From Stenopsyche tienmushanensis (lineage: Eukaryota; Arthropoda; Insecta; Trichoptera; Stenopsychidae): a stretch of DNA of 64,000 bases. This document shows, one piece after another, positions 49,201 to 63,283 of this stretch (within the stretch, counting starts at the first letter, position 1; each line of letters opens with the position of its first letter). Location: contig WACJ01000127.1 of NCBI GenBank assembly GCA_008973525.1, positions 248,001 through 312,000 of the forward strand. Reading direction: 5' to 3'. Under the pieces are notes generated by a model. The model had not been told where the DNA came from, ran no database searches, and saw nothing but the letters and a program-made list of their open reading frames with translations. Made by a program: the position numbers and the translations under genes.

Positions 49201-50903
49201 AACATGTGGAAACATTTTTGTGTACGTATGATACGAATGTTGACATGACGTAAGAACATTGAATTTCAAACAAGCCATTGTGTTGATATATCTACCCTCA
49301 CTGCTAAGCAAATAAGGGAAAAAAAGCGGGAAAACTCATATGTTTACACGTAGCATTATTTATTACCCCTTGAAATCAAGAAACTAGTCAGATTTCATAT
49401 AACTATTTCATATCAACTAATCATTTTGCAAAATGTTAATGGAAAATTGTTTATTAGCATTAATGTGGATGTTTGCATCTAGTGATATTTTTTTTTTATT
49501 TAAAGCTTTCGTCCAACGAAAAATATTAAAATTTTAATGAAATCCATTGAGTTGAAAAAGAGATTAACCCTTGTCACATTTTTTTAAAACGCTTATTTAA
49601 AACCAGTGAAGAACAATCTTCTATGTAAGCTATTTTCATCTGAAACTACGCCAGAGAATTTTTCAATTATTAATGAGGTAGTTTTTAAATATTCCAAATA
49701 AAATTCAAATTAATTTATTATGATTATTTCGCAATTAAATTATAGATCCTCTCCTATCTAAGAAGTTATATGCAAATAATTAAAAGTAGGCTATGTAAAT
49801 ATCACTATTTTAAAATAGTGTTTTATTTATAATATAATCGCAAATAAGTCACTGTAATCGTGATAATCACCTCAATTTTTGAACAAACTTGGATTGAGGC
49901 GATTCATCAAAAATATTAACGCTTTTTTCCAATGTTTTCCATAATCTGGATTTAAATCTGAACCTTTATGATAAGAATTCCATTATTTTAAGATTGTTTA
50001 TTAGGCAATACTAGTAAGGTAAATATTAATAGCGATGATCAATAAGATTTTTATAATTAGTTTCTGAAAACTGGCAAATTTAACAGAATACATTTGAATT
50101 GAAATTAAGTTATAGTTTTATTGATTTTAGTTTGTTGTTATTGATAGATTTCGTATAATAGATATACGTTTGAAGGCTTTTGCTTTCATGTCTAAGGTCA
50201 AAGCGTCTCAAAACCTATATTTCTGAATAAATAATATTTTTATCAAAGGTTATCATATTTTCACTTTATTTTGGTTTCGATAAAATGAAACGATGTGTTT
50301 AGCATGGCCCTTTATCTCGTATATCTCCAGTCGTGTTTTTCTTGTGCATCTTTATATTTTTCATATAGTGCCTGTGTTACCAAAACATATTCAACGTTTA
50401 TTTTTGCAACCCCCGTTTCACCCCCAACATATATGGCGTTTTATTTTTTATTTTCCCCCGGCATAGAGAGCTCATCGTATATTTTATCCTGCGTATCGCA
50501 GAACGCGGGACATATAATTTCTGCATGTGTAAAACAAATCCAACGTACAAACAACGTATGATTTACATTCATAACAAAGTGTCAACAAGGATGTCGCAGA
50601 AGTAAGCACAAAGTTGAACCTGAAAAAGAGTGTTCAGCTGACAAAGGCATTATGATTTTTTTTTGGCACGGCTGGTGAATAATTTTTCTAACTTTTTGGA
50701 ATTAATATAAAAAGTCATATCATCAGTAAACTTTTTCCGAATGGAATTTATGATTGTGATTGTTCGCAAAAATTACGCGTAATTCGTTATCAGCTTTCAA
50801 TGAAAATAGCTGGTTAAATTTTGGAATTACTATTATGAAATTTTGTTATACAATAAAAATAAAACAATACAAATGAGTTAAAATCAATAGCTAGAAATAT
50901 TAC
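46207..50903 (-). other. 4.7 kb receptor intron
   Basis: It joins the loop F and TM1 exons, with donor GTAATA and acceptor gttttgcag. Apart from the SINE-like repeat at 49905-49982 I see nothing recognisable; the frame at 50295-50561 resembles no known protein. Confidence 0.8.
49905..49982 (-). repeat. SINE-like dispersed repeat, copy 2 (partner 12392-12470)
   Basis: It is a diverged copy in the same orientation, sharing CCATAATCTGGA and ATAAG(G/A)ATTCCA-type blocks. The box B-like core is more decayed than in copy 1. Confidence 0.45.
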
Positions 50904-51019
50904 CTGACAGCTGGTACTTCTAAAATATCCCATTCGACGGATGTATAGAACTCTGACAGGTCCACTCCAATATCTACAACGTTTGAGCCTTTCACTTCGT
51001 CTATATGTCTGAGATCGAC
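50904..51019 (-). CDS. nAChRalpha1: nAChR alpha exon: ligand-binding domain, loop F to before loop C
   Basis: This is the most upstream exon found, 116 nt, encoding 38 full residues and two bases of an Arg codon. It starts VDLRHIDEVKG and contains the motif SVEWDILEVPAV, which in this family leads into the loop C hairpin of the acetylcholine site. The acceptor is a T-rich tract ending tag before GTC (phase 0). The donor is CAG/GTAATA, phase 2, and joins the next exon to restore an Arg codon. The residues expected just before it (family pattern FGSWTYDG) were looked for on the minus strand up to 64000 and not found. It acts extracellularly, at the subunit interface. Confidence 0.95.
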
Positions 51020-51669
51020 CTAAAAAATAAAAATAAATACTTTAAGAATACAATTTCATTTTCAAATATACCAATACACATATCATCAAGTATATTAGAC
51101 TATTTATTAGTAAAAACGTTTATTTATACAAAATTATTTGGTTTCTTTAAAAAAAACGTATTTGCTATATATACCATTTGAAATCAAATTATCAAAGAAG
51201 AGCAAAGCGTGCTTTGAAAGCTAATTTAACCGCAAGTTCATTTAATTGTGCTAATTTCAGAGCATCACTATAAGCCTGAAGATGAAGGCTTTAATTATTT
51301 AGTGAGGTAACACAACCCTTCATTTTTTCTTTCTATATAATTAAAAATGTTAATAAAATAATAATTTCCTAGAAATATTGAATAATATAAGACAACAAAT
51401 TGAACTTGGAAAAAATATATCTTTAATATTATTGTATATACGTTTTTAATTATAATTGTTTTGAACTCTCCCCTTTTTAGTTCATAGGATATAATTGTAA
51501 TTTATTTCCAATCATATTCTAGTGATAAAGTCTTGCCTTGTAATCTGACAATATTAGTTTTGTATTTTATTAGGGAGTATCATATGAACGTTCGTTTTTT
51601 AGAATTAAAATGCTATAACTTTTACAAAACATAATTTATTCAATCAAAACAATCTTCATTGGCTTCCAT

Positions 51670-52090
51670 AATGTTTTGCCTTGCCTTGGTTCTAAACACT
51701 GGCATTTTTTGATGCATTGAAAGTTTTGGCAAGTGTCCTGGAGATTCATCGATATTCAACCACTGATCAGAAATTTTCTGTAACGATGCGATTTAAAAAT
51801 ATGGCATATCATTGCGAATTATCCTCCCAGCATCCACATTTAATATTCAGCTGCTTATATTTAAACTTTTCTATTGAAGTTCTCGAACTATGTTGATTAG
51901 CTTCCACTATAACGTTTAAATCTTCATCATTAAATATAAATTTGGGTGTTCTTCAAGGTTCATTGCTAAGATTTATATTACTGGAACGAAAATAGTTGCA
52001 CCGTTTTTGAATTGTTCTCTTACAAACCGATCTTTCTCAGTAAGCTCTGTTGATATTTCTATCTGGTTTTGCTGTGTTGTGTTCTAATTA
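51670..52090 (-). mobile_element. Mariner-family relic with internal deletion
   Basis: Minus-strand frames give FRSSNINLSNEP then a stop, RTPKFIFNDEDLNVIVEANQ, and further on WLNIDESPGHLPKLSMHQKM. These match the FRSG.fdLsnEPRgRP..., DLk.ivEa and PK..mH.KK landmarks of mariner transposases. The expected TGDE region between them is missing, so the copy is deleted as well as frame-broken. Confidence 0.6.
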
Positions 52091-53699
52091 GAGCTCATAC
52101 AAAAAAAGTAAGTGGATATCTTTTGTTGACACTTCCCCGTTGGAAGTCATAGAAAACGATAGAAATACTAACAATGACATCGTATTTGAAGACAATTGAC
52201 GACTATAGTACCTTTGTCAATTTCAAATTGGCGATCTTGTAAAATATTGCACAGGTAACGGTCGATCAATAACAAATTGAAAATCCGAATCTTCATGTGT
52301 AACAATGTAATTATTCCAAGCTATAATTTTATCCACGCATATAAACCATTATCGATGTTAAGATATTTTTGCATTTTAAAAGTATTAATGGTTACTATCA
52401 GGTGTATTTAGCTTTTTTCCTTTTTTTACTGAACTCTTCATTTTGAAGAGTTTTTGAAAAGATCAGTCATACGGTAAAGTTAAGAAGCCAAAAGAGATGT
52501 TTATGTGCACAATGATTTTTTTCTTCTTTATACTATATAGATAAATATTATTTTATGTTTAAAATTGACGAAATAGTACTTAAATTAATTTAATTCAAAA
52601 TTATAAACAATGGTTTGAAACTGCCTTAAAAATGTTTCATGTACGTGATGCGAATCGCAATAGCGTTACTCGACCGCAATGAAGCTAATTTGCTTATATT
52701 GAATTTCTCTTCAAAGGCGTATCAAATAATATTTACATCTCGAAGAAAAATCCTCATCTGGATTTGCGACGGGGGAGGCTTCCAAGATTTGTAATTTAAA
52801 TAAAACGAAAGCCAAGGATTAATAACGCAGATTGAAATTAAAAGCCGGTCGTATTTTTTCCGAGCCGGCACTTGATCCTTTATTAAAAAATTAATATAAA
52901 ATCTAATTATTGTTTATCTTCCCTTCAAGATGAAGATCGCACTTAAAAATAACACATCTTAAATACTTTTCGGCGGGGAGTTCCCCATTGAAAACGTGAT
53001 CTGTGAACTTTTTTTACGGCCTATCATGTTTTACGGCCAATTTCGCTTCATTACGCTACCCCTGTTTTAAATTTAAATTTAATAACATGCCCGAGGAAAG
53101 CCATAATATGACATAAAAACGTGTATGGGGCAATTCGTTCTTTACGCTTATGATAAGATCCATCACTTAATTTGATTCCGAGCCGTAAAATAGCCGTTCG
53201 GGGCTTAATTTATAGCACGATCAAAGAATATTTTCAATTTCTTGCATGAGTTACAGTCGACGATTGTAGATGGAGGTAATCTTGACTAAAGCCTTGTCGT
53301 GTTAATTAAACCACGCAGAGAGTTTATCAAGCCTATCATTGGTAAATATACCGAAATTTCTATTTGCCTATTCAACACGTAAAGGCAGCTTTGAGGCTGT
53401 GTCATCTTCATTTACCGCCTGTAAATACGAAAACCTATCCAACAGATTAAGGTGATTAATTAATTTGCTCGGAAATTAATCCGAGTCTTTAGGGGTAAGT
53501 TGATTAAAATCGATTAGGGTTTTATGTTAATATTTTGTCGATATGAGTAATTAAAATACACGATTCGCTGGATGAGATTTCATATCACAATACGTCGTTT
53601 TTTAAATTAAAGAGTTAAATTCAAACCAAAAGTTAATTAAATAATTTCATCAATACAATATATTTTACTTGAGTAGATAAAATCTTTTCCGATCTATTT

Positions 53700-54290
53700 A
53701 ATATTTTTGTTAATTCCGAAAGATTGAAATTCAATGAGTTTTGATATAAAATATGTTTCGATTCATTATTTCACCTCTTCTATATTTATGATTTTTTCCC
53801 GATAAATAAAGCTGCATCGATCTAAACAAACAATCATCGGAAAATAAGGTGGATTCGGAATCGTTTTCCAATCGAAATCCTTTAATTTGTTTTCTTCATC
53901 TTTGATTTATTGGGTTGCACATTATCATGTTGCTAAAGAATTTGACGAAGGTTGACTACATGTGGCCTCGTCATACTTAATGCCACTTTTAAACTTTCTA
54001 ATTATAAAAAAATAATCTTCCTCGTTATAGTTTGATCATATGGAAGGAATTCATGGTAGATTATCCCTTTGGAGTCCCACTATACATTTAAAAGAGGTAT
54101 TTTTACTGTTAGATTCGATCGAGGAGTTGTTTTCTTTATCTGCCCCTTTGAAAGCCACTGTATTTTGCATTTTTTATTTGAGTACAACACCCAAATTTCA
54201 TCTCCAGTCACAATATAGTGTAAAAATGGTGCACAAAATCCACCATCTTGAAACGCGGTGTGGCGGTTTTTGTAAGTCTGTAATTAACGA
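53700..54290 (-). mobile_element. Mariner-family transposase relic, catalytic and C-terminal part
   Basis: A minus-strand frame at about 54208-54050 reads TGDEIWVLYSNKKCKIQWLS, then WDSKGIIYHEFLPYDQTIT, with one stop before WDSKG. Lower down, QHDNVQPNKS (second catalytic Asp), PNPPYFP, LFRSMQLYLSGKNHK and YFISK follow in changed frames. These are the mariner landmarks TGDE.W, WW..GI.h.ELL, HDNA, HPPYSPD, LFRS.q..L.gk. The N-terminal half is absent. It is a different copy from the one at 40952-41872, with a different subfamily signature. Confidence 0.8.
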
Positions 54291-57200
54291 TTCCGAGGAA
54301 AAAACTTATTACAATACAAAAAAAATATAATTGAATTATTTCAAAATATGTTTTATTATTATCAATGCAGATTAATTTTAGACAAGTTAATGAAACAGTA
54401 TAACAGTCTCAATATTAAACATCAACAGCAAGTGATTATTTTCATGCGGTAGTATGCGATATATTGATTTATGTCAATATTTAGAAGAAAATATTTTTTA
54501 AGCTATGAAATATTTTAAGATAAAACTATTTATTTTCGGCTCGTTTCTATCTTTTAAATCTTGAATTTAGCTCGATAAAATAAGGTTTATTCTATTTGGT
54601 ATATAAAATCAAACAGAATGCCAGTAATAGTTTGAAACAGACGATTTCTAAGAATTTCTTTGTAAACTGCATCGAATTCACCAACCACGTTTGACTCAAA
54701 CAAAGTAAAAACATCAAAGGAAAATTATTCTTCATGGCGGAAAAATCGTTCATGGGAAAACTATTATGAACAATTTTAATTGCTTCGAATCAACGTTCTC
54801 CGATGCAGGAAATGATGAATATTGTTAACATTTGACATTTGAATCGTTCGCATTTTCACTTAACGAAGTCAATTTTTATCCCCAGCCATCCAATCCATTT
54901 CGTTCAAAATTTGTGCGTTGTTAAGCGAAGGTCCAATTAAAATATTTTTAGTACTATTTGATCTGATTGCAAAGAGAATTTTACTAGATGTTAGCAAACA
55001 TTTGCCTTTCGTTAAATTGAACTCGCTAATTAAAAGGCTGTCAGTGATGGAAAGAGGGATGAAGTACGCTCTGGGCCTGTTTAATGAACTGTCCAGACGC
55101 TATATTGAACGGATGAAACAAAACGATGCCAAATGTAGCGAACTATTCTGAAACTATGCACGGGATGGAGTTCGATTCATCCGGAAGAAGAGAAAATCTA
55201 ATAGCGCGTTACATGCTGAAATATCGACGAAAAAACTATTGTACAACAGGATTGATTGAAAAGAAACTGGAAAATTGCAAAATTCTAGCAGGTAATCTAA
55301 TAGTGCTATACATACAAAAGTGATCAGATTACTCATAATTTGATCGAAAGTTAATCATTTGAATTTGAAGACATTGCAAAAATGACCCTAAATGAATTTA
55401 TTGAGGGATTTGTTACTAAGAGTTTGTCGTGTTTGCAAACTCTTCTTCATAGGAATCATGATAGATTTGCATCATTAGCTTTATGGACATTTAAAAATCC
55501 TTTGAATTCGAAATTCACAATAAACGTATATTTGAATTATGAGCATATGTATAACTATACAAAGGTATATGAAGGTTTTCGATTAAAAAAATCATTATTT
55601 ATTATGGTCTTCAAATCTGATTTTGGATAAAAAGTCGAAGAATAGAATGCAGTAGAAGAAAGACGATATCCTGGATTTAAAAGAATATGTAAGTGGATTT
55701 TATTGGTATAATTTAGATTTGGAGAAATCTTTTGAGCTTATTGACGAATAGTTAGTGCGAAGTGCTAAACAGATATGTATACTAAGATTTAATTACTTCA
55801 TAAGCTAAATATGATACTATAAGTTAAATTCACAAAACCTGCAACTATTTTGTAAGCTCCAAGCAGCATCATAGTGTCTCAAGATATCTCAGGATCAAAA
55901 TAGCTGAAGAAACTACCTCTCTTGATATTATACTGCCACGAGCTCTTCCAAAATTGTTGAGCAAATTATTAAGCAAGCAAAGTAATCTGATATTGGAAGT
56001 TAGAATGAAATATTTAATTAAACGTTAATTGCTCCTTCTTGTTATTCGATATTTGATCAAAAATTTATAATTTTGCGAAGCATTGCTCATTGTTAAAATA
56101 TTGAATCAATAAAATGTATTTTATAGTGTAAACGTTTAAGTAAATATGGAATAAAAATGAATGCATACGCCATTGCAGGATTTCGTATTTGAATAATTGA
56201 ACATGTAATTTTTAGGGGTGGAGTGTAAAAATTATTGGTTTGCCAATGTGAATAAATTGTTTATAAACCTAATTTAATACAAACGGAAGCATTGAAAAAT
56301 ATATGTATCAAATATGGGAGTTTGTCTTTAATTCCGGAATAATCCGAGTGGATTTGACATTTCTTGTATATAAAAAGTGATCTCTTGCTTGAACGCATGC
56401 GAATGTGCTGAGATTTGATAACGGCAACAAATTGTGAATATACACAAAGTTTTTCTGATAGAGTGGAAAATTCAATTTAACTTTTCGTCTGCCGATGCTG
56501 GGTCCTTTAACCGATCTGTCACGACTATCCGCCTACCTTCAAGTTGGCTGAATAGACGAAGGTTTCGGATGTGTGTGCAAAATTACTTAGATACAGCAAA
56601 ACAACCATCAAGATATTTCGCTACATATTCGAGGAACCGTTTAATCCCTTGAATCAATCATCCGGATCCATCTACTAAGAATGTTTCAAAGACAGGGGCT
56701 GAGAATGTTCACATATTTCCTCTTTTTTTTCCAAGTGGAATCCCTGATATTCAGGACATGGTGGAAATTCGTGTAGGGTGATATACATCATCTAACATTA
56801 TCAAGATCTTCATGTTACAGACAAAAAATTAATGATGCCGGCAGTCGAATGAACATTCATGGGGTGAAAGAATGAAATGGTTCCTGAAATTAAACCTATA
56901 TCTATTTTTTAATATGTAATCTGCGTTATTGAAAATATTTTTTTAAAATCTACTAGTATTTTGTTTTATCGAAAATAAATTTCCCAGAGATTAATTTCTA
57001 ATTAAAGTTGTAAACAAAAGTAACAGATACTATAAAAAAGTACATTAAAATTGAAAGCTTATCGAAATTGTATATATCATATCAGTTTTTTGTTATTGTA
57101 TCGATGTCAGTAAATTAAATACAATAGAGTGGATGAAATACTTATATACAATATTGAAATGAAGCATTTTAAAATTGCTAGACGTAGTTATACAAATAAA

Positions 57201-59177
57201 TTCACTGTCTGGAAAGTTTGATCGTCGTATGATAATCACAAAGATCAAAAAGCTTCGACTACACAGTACTTTCATATATGTATTTTAATTTTATCAATCT
57301 CAAATTTTGTAAGCTTTCAATGTAAATTGTTTATGTTTGAAGTTGATAATTTGACATTCAAATTTCAGATATGTCTTATACAAATTGTTTTGATCCCGAA
57401 TCAAACATACGAAGCTTTTTCTCATCGAAACTTTATCGAAATTCATATTAATTAAGTACTTTATAAATTCAAAGTACTTTGCGAATATATACTTGTTGTT
57501 TGGAAGTTATTTTAAAAGTTCTTCATTTAAAAGAAAAATAAGACGAAATATCGATTCGCTATTTTAAACAAATCGTTAACTATCGCATCCGATTAAAAAA
57601 TATTCCTGCTGCTGCTCACTATTAGGAATAAATATCGAGTATTTAATGTTTGAAAAACTGAAATATAGCTGATTAGTTGTAAAACCAGACGAAAATGGAT
57701 TAAAAGTATCGAGTTATAAGAATTTCATCCTTTTTCAGGACGGTTGAATGAACTGACCATGGAACATCGGTGACGAGCGAAATAAAAACGTTATAGAAAT
57801 GTCTGCATTCAGAGTCTTAAGATGAAATTCCCGCTGAAGACAAAGGGTTTTAAATAGCATCATAAAGTAGAACGATCACGTCTATTTGGAAAAAGGATTT
57901 TCCGACAGAAGTTTCGCACCGCGAGTGCATAGGGCGAATGAATAAGCTTTTTTCATGAAAATTTCTTATTTTTGAATACGAGCTGATAAAAAAATCAACT
58001 GCTAGATTAAATTTAATCTGATTACGATAAAAAACGCTTTCGGTGGTTGCTATTGTATGATGCAAAAAATATGAGATTGGATTAAGTAGACTTTTTTGAG
58101 GGATGATTTTGAGCCGATACGATGCCCCGAGATAAAAAATGATCACAAAAGTAAAATTTATGAACTAAAAATATAAAATTCATCGTATATATTTAGTACA
58201 ACAAGCATTGGCAATAGGAATCGAGTTTTTGAGCTTCTTGAAAAAATCATAGCATCTACAAATTTGGTCAATAACCTGAATATTTTTGATATTTTGAAAA
58301 AATCAAATACTTTGAAGATTAATAATCAAATAAATTTATCACAATTCAACCAAACGTGGAAATACGCTGTATCAGGATTTCAACCCATTGAGATTTTGAT
58401 CTGTCAGAATGCCAGTATTTTGAATGGAACCCGCATACGAAATAAAACAATCTCAATTGATTCAAACAATGATTATAAAATACAAATTTGATGATAATTT
58501 AAGAGACATAAGATGTGATTTTATGGATTTGACATAATCAAATGCTAAAAAACACAAAGACATATTTGAGATATCAATTATATTTTTCCTTAAAATTAAT
58601 AAATCGATCCGCAAATTCAATATAAATGATGAAGCTTCTTGCGGATTTCATAAAAATGAAACCAAAAGCGGGTGCATACAAGATCATTCAATACGTAATT
58701 TTACTCGTTATAACCGAACTTAATAGCCAAATAGATAGAATTAGAGCATAAATATCAATTTTTATATATTTTTATAACAATCAAGTAAAAAACGCACGGA
58801 ATTAATGATATTTAGCTATGTAAAGTATTATGGAATTCCTTTAAAAGTTTACATTACGACATGTATATTGAGGCAAATCTTCGAATTTAAAAGCATATTA
58901 ATATGTAAACGATAATGATCTATAAATTTATACATTTACATATAGTTTCCTCAGATTTATTTATAAGGATGGTCTCAGAAGAACCCGACCCGACTTTCAG
59001 CTCAAATAAAAACTATCTCACGCCCAACCCAAAGAAATAACGATATGAACTTGCTTGCATACGGAATTGTTTTCGTCCTCTTTGCTTTGCTTTGATTATT
59101 CTTTAGTCTTAGGGCATGGGTGGTTTAGGGTTTCAACTTTCCCTGATTGCGGAATGTGCGGAGAACCGTTCACGTGG

Positions 59178-59271
59178 ACATGTTCAGGGATGGCGTTCGA
59201 TTGCGAAGCGCTCATTCGTCGTATCAGCGGTCCGAAAAGCGGACCAGTTGGACACACAGACCTTGTGGCCT
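59178..59271 (+). repeat. Dispersed 93 bp repeat, copy 2 (partner 16041-16133)
   Basis: It contains the local hairpin GGTCCG-aaaag-CGGACC (59229-59245). The copy lies in an open frame (59055-59354) that reads through the shared peptide pattern PKSGPVG..DLVA, but that frame resembles no protein I know outside this repeat. Confidence 0.6.
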
Positions 59272-61610
59272 TTTCTTCGACAAAGAAAATGACTTTCGGT
59301 AAAGTTGTAAATAAACTCTCACAACATGAAAAATGGGATTTTTTTATTTATTGATATGACATGTAATGAATTTAAACATAAATGGTGATCTTTAATTTAT
59401 TTTTTTAACAAATCTAACGTTTTTCTCCAAAATCCATCCATGCCATCGATGACTTTACTATATAAAACGAATTGAAAAAATTACGTAATATGTTTATTGA
59501 AGTTCGCCAATCTCGCAGAATAGCAGACTGTATCCGTTGAAAATGCAAGTTTCGCCAGACCAATTGTTTCTAATGTCATTTAATTGTATTTACCAAGCCA
59601 CTGATAAATATTACGCCTATTATTAATATTTTTTTCCATTCTTATTAATTTGTTAATGCTATTAATATTAATATCTAATATATTGGGCCTATTACAAAAC
59701 ACAATACCAACAGAACGAAGATTCGTGGAAAAATCATTTCCCCATTTCTCTAAAATTATCTTTCAGCTATTTTCAACAAATACTGAGATCAAAGAAATGC
59801 ACGATCTTATGAAAAAATATGGCCTGAAAGAAATACTCCACGCAAGCAAAGCATTCCATCATTACGTGTTTTCTTACATGTAAAAATATTCACAACTTAT
59901 ATTTGGAACAGCGGGCGGCTAGTTAAGATTTACGAAGGTTTTTATTAAGCAAGACTTAGGTCATGATTGTTCTTTGTCCGTATTTTTAGAACATTGTATT
60001 CACTTTAATACAAAATTAAAATTACTATGCCATTGAGAATTTACTATTAATAGAAAGCATATTGAATATAATTTCTTATCAATATTAATATTTTGATGGA
60101 ATATATGTATATTTCCTCATACTTCTCTCGCCTTTTTTATAAACCAGCAAACTGAACTATTTTTGTATTGGAATGTTTGATAGTTTTTATTGTCAAGATT
60201 TATTGATGCTTCGTTCGCGGTATTATAATACGAAAGTTGTATTCCAAAGTTTAGGCTCGCCTTATATAACCTACCAGCTGGGGTAGTGGCGGCAAGTTTA
60301 TCTTGTGCATTATTCGAAAATTTTCGCCCTGTTCTGGTTCAGGATGTGGTCTTGAAATTTTGAGAAAACCGAAAAACTTCTCCTCGGAAGCTGGAATACA
60401 TGATCAGTCGCACTCGGAAAAATTGCAAGAGAAATACACGGGTGTGCGAAATGGCAAAAGTTTGTACGTTGAAATTGAACTAAGAATAAAACCATTCAAA
60501 TGACACTGGCACGGTCATATAACGAGAACAATGGATCAAGTCTGGACGAGCAAAGTTTCAGTGTACGACGAGGATATATAATATGAGCTTTCGGTGGTTA
60601 TCACATGAAATTATTATTGAAAGTCTGATCGAGATCAGATGCTGCCAAAGATGAACAAAGATAATGTTGTGATTAGACGAATTAATATATTTAAAGCCAT
60701 AACACAATATCTCATGAATACTGATGTATTTTAAAATATCGATCGATTGTTGAGAAACGTATAGTAAGTGCTGTGGTTAAGACCATCTTTAACGATAATA
60801 TTCTTCAATTTATCACGCGTGGAACATTTAATTACCACGAACGACGCGGGTTGTCTGAGCTAGTTAAAATTAATTTTCGTTTTTCACAAGGAAATTTTCA
60901 TATCAAAGCAATTTAAGTAAATTTATTAAAAATCTACATAATTAAAATTTAACTAAATCAACCCTATTGGTAAGCTTCAAAGTCTATGTATTCAATCCAA
61001 TAAGAAATTGTCTCAAGCGAGCATTTTAATAAGAAAACTTTTTGTCCATCCCGAGAAAATCGCTTTCAAAGCCTCCGAAAATAATAATGGAAGCAAATAT
61101 AAACGGTAAAGCGCTATTGCTTTTTTTTCCGTGTAAGTAGATTAGAACCTGAGGTAATAACGTAAAGGTCTTCTTCTGTTTATACAGAAATAACAAGAAT
61201 ATAATGAGATTACGATCGACGAGCTGTATACGAAATTTTATCAATCGTATTATAGCAAAAATATACGTGCATAATGTCCCATATAATTTGATAGGCCGCA
61301 AACCTAATTCTTTACCATACGTAAGATCCTCGAGGATAAAAATATCTGGTCTTTTTTAAATTTGAATTTAAAGTTAAAATGTATTTAAAATCCATAATTA
61401 TAAAATTTTATTTTGCTGCACTTCTCAAGCCCAAAATTGAGCGGTTAACAACCAAATAGATGCTTAATGATAGATGCGCTTAGACTGGTTAGAACATCAA
61501 ATTTCGATCATGTAATTGAGTAACGTTTAACCATTATATGGATTACATAGAAAGAAATTATACTTCTTTATAGCATGTTTATTCGCTTTAATTTAAACAA
61601 GCTACGTCTA

Positions 61611-61960
61611 CAAGGTGTAGAAGACCTAAACTCTGTTAAAAGAGGTTAGAATCAAAGTTTAGAAGTGAATCATAACTTAAGCTGAGCCTTAGACTGACCC
61701 TCGATTAGATCCGAAGCTCGAAGCGGACTGAGCCTAAGAATAAGATTCGAAGCTCGAAGCTCACTCGGAACTGAGCCGAGGCTGATTCAAAGCTGCTTTG
61801 AAGCTCACTCAGAGCTGAGCCTAAGCCGATTCAAAGCTTGGAGCTCGAAACTGCCTCGAAGCTTGACCGCATTTTTTCCAAATTCACGAAAGATTTCAGG
61901 ATCGACTAAATTTAGCTTTAAGATCGACTGGTCGATCGCGATCGACTGGTTGGGTATCCT
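61611..61960 (-). mobile_element. Inverted, partial copy of the hAT-type element end
   Basis: The minus strand from 61960 (AGGATACCCAACCAGTCGAT) follows 27438-27856: the gtcgatcgcgatcgac block, the agcttcgag tandem units, then gattcacttct and tcttctac.ccttg. The right part of the element is absent. No target duplication could be checked. Confidence 0.7.
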
Positions 61961-63283
61961 TGCATTAAAGACTTATTATAATCAATTATAAAGGCTTAAT
62001 TAGAAACTTAAAGACAATGCCCATCCTTATTTTTTTAAATAATTGGGCATAGCCTATTAATATATTCAAGATCAATACGTGTATATTTAAACAAATATTC
62101 ATAAAGTCATGTGTTCATAAATCCATCAAAAATTGATTACCTTTCACTGCCTTTGATGTTAACTTGATTGTTTTGATTTAAGTAAATCAAAACATTGAGT
62201 ACATATTTGAAAATATTGTTAATCCCAATTTCACTCATTATTTCATTGTTTAAAATCAAAGTAGCATTTAAAACTTTGGAGCGTCCTAAAATAACTTGTT
62301 TATTATTTATGGCTTAAATCATTGCTGTATTTAAATTACGGATAGTACGAAAACGGTCGAGCGAGTTGGAGTGCTCTAATTTACGCCGGATAGTTTATAA
62401 TTATTTTAATAGATTAAACTCCACAAAGGGCTGAAAGCTTTTAAATTTATAATCGAATTTATAAAAGCTTATTTAAACTTATTAATTCTCTGGTACTCTT
62501 ATTGTTACGAATGGAATTGAAAAAAATACAGAAATAGGTCGCATTTTATCCGAACCAAAACGAAGAGCGGTGGTAAAAAATACGAGCCCATATATCATCC
62601 CCGAAAAGAAATAAATGTAGTGACAACAATCATGAATTAATTATTTGATTTTACACTTTTTTGCACTTTGAATTCTAGAAAAATATTGTGGTTTTCTATA
62701 AACACGCCACAGCCATACGTGTTAGTAAATTGAGAAAGTTTCTGCTCATGCGGACGCATGTTTGTATTCGGAAAACTTTTCCTTGAAGGTATATGAAATT
62801 ATTCGCATGAGAGAAAAAGGGTTCAATATCCCACTGTAAATACGTCCGTATTAACAATGGGGGATTATTTTTTATCTCGTGTATAAGGGCTAATCAAACA
62901 TGAAAGCGAGAAAATGATCTTTTCCTGGGAATATAAATGCTGCCGAAGTTAACTATTTTATATAATAAAATTAATTACGCCGTTATAAATAAGACATGAA
63001 TTCAATTTGAAAATTCAAAGAGATCACAAATAAGTCGACCAAAGACTAAAAATGTCAATAGGAAAGTCAAAATCCATCATCGAAGCAATTAATTAACTCC
63101 ATGAAGCGGAAGCCCTATATTGTTTAGCTAAAAATTATGCAGATTTGTTGTTGCCAAGCTAAACTAATTAAGAATCATGTAGACCTGATGAAGCAAACAA
63201 TACTCTTGCAAGTCCTTAAAGAAGCCAAAGAGATCGCGTTGCGTCTATGATGACGTAAATAAGGTTGATTGCTTTACAAATCG

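Larger units (their letters stand above)
4251..51019 (-). other. nAChRalpha1: Gene span: nicotinic acetylcholine receptor alpha subunit, 3' part (seven coding exons)
   Basis: The gene encodes a subunit of a pentameric acetylcholine-gated cation channel in the neuronal plasma membrane; insect members are the targets of neonicotinoids (family knowledge). Joining 50904-51019, 46038-46206, 26299-26435, 6702-6848, 6525-6620, 4532-4736 and 4251-4448 on the minus strand gives 1068 nt in one frame, 355 residues plus TAG. All six internal junctions are GT-AG and keep phase. In partial-protein numbering: end of the ligand-binding domain 1-63, vicinal Cys46-Cys47 (loop C, alpha type), TM1 about 66-88, TM2 about 95-117, TM3 about 128-150, cytoplasmic loop about 152-295, TM4 about 303-322. 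Full insect alpha subunits are about 500-600 residues, so the N-terminal part is missing and should lie above 64000. Assignment to the alpha1/alpha2 group is firm from the TM3 and post-TM3 sequence; alpha1 rather than alpha2 is a judgement from the C-terminal tail. Confidence 0.95.

Noticed and set aside
54918..55630. Three consecutive plus-strand frames as a small gene
   Set aside because: The frames are unrelated, in different phases, resemble nothing known and lack convincing splice sites linking them.
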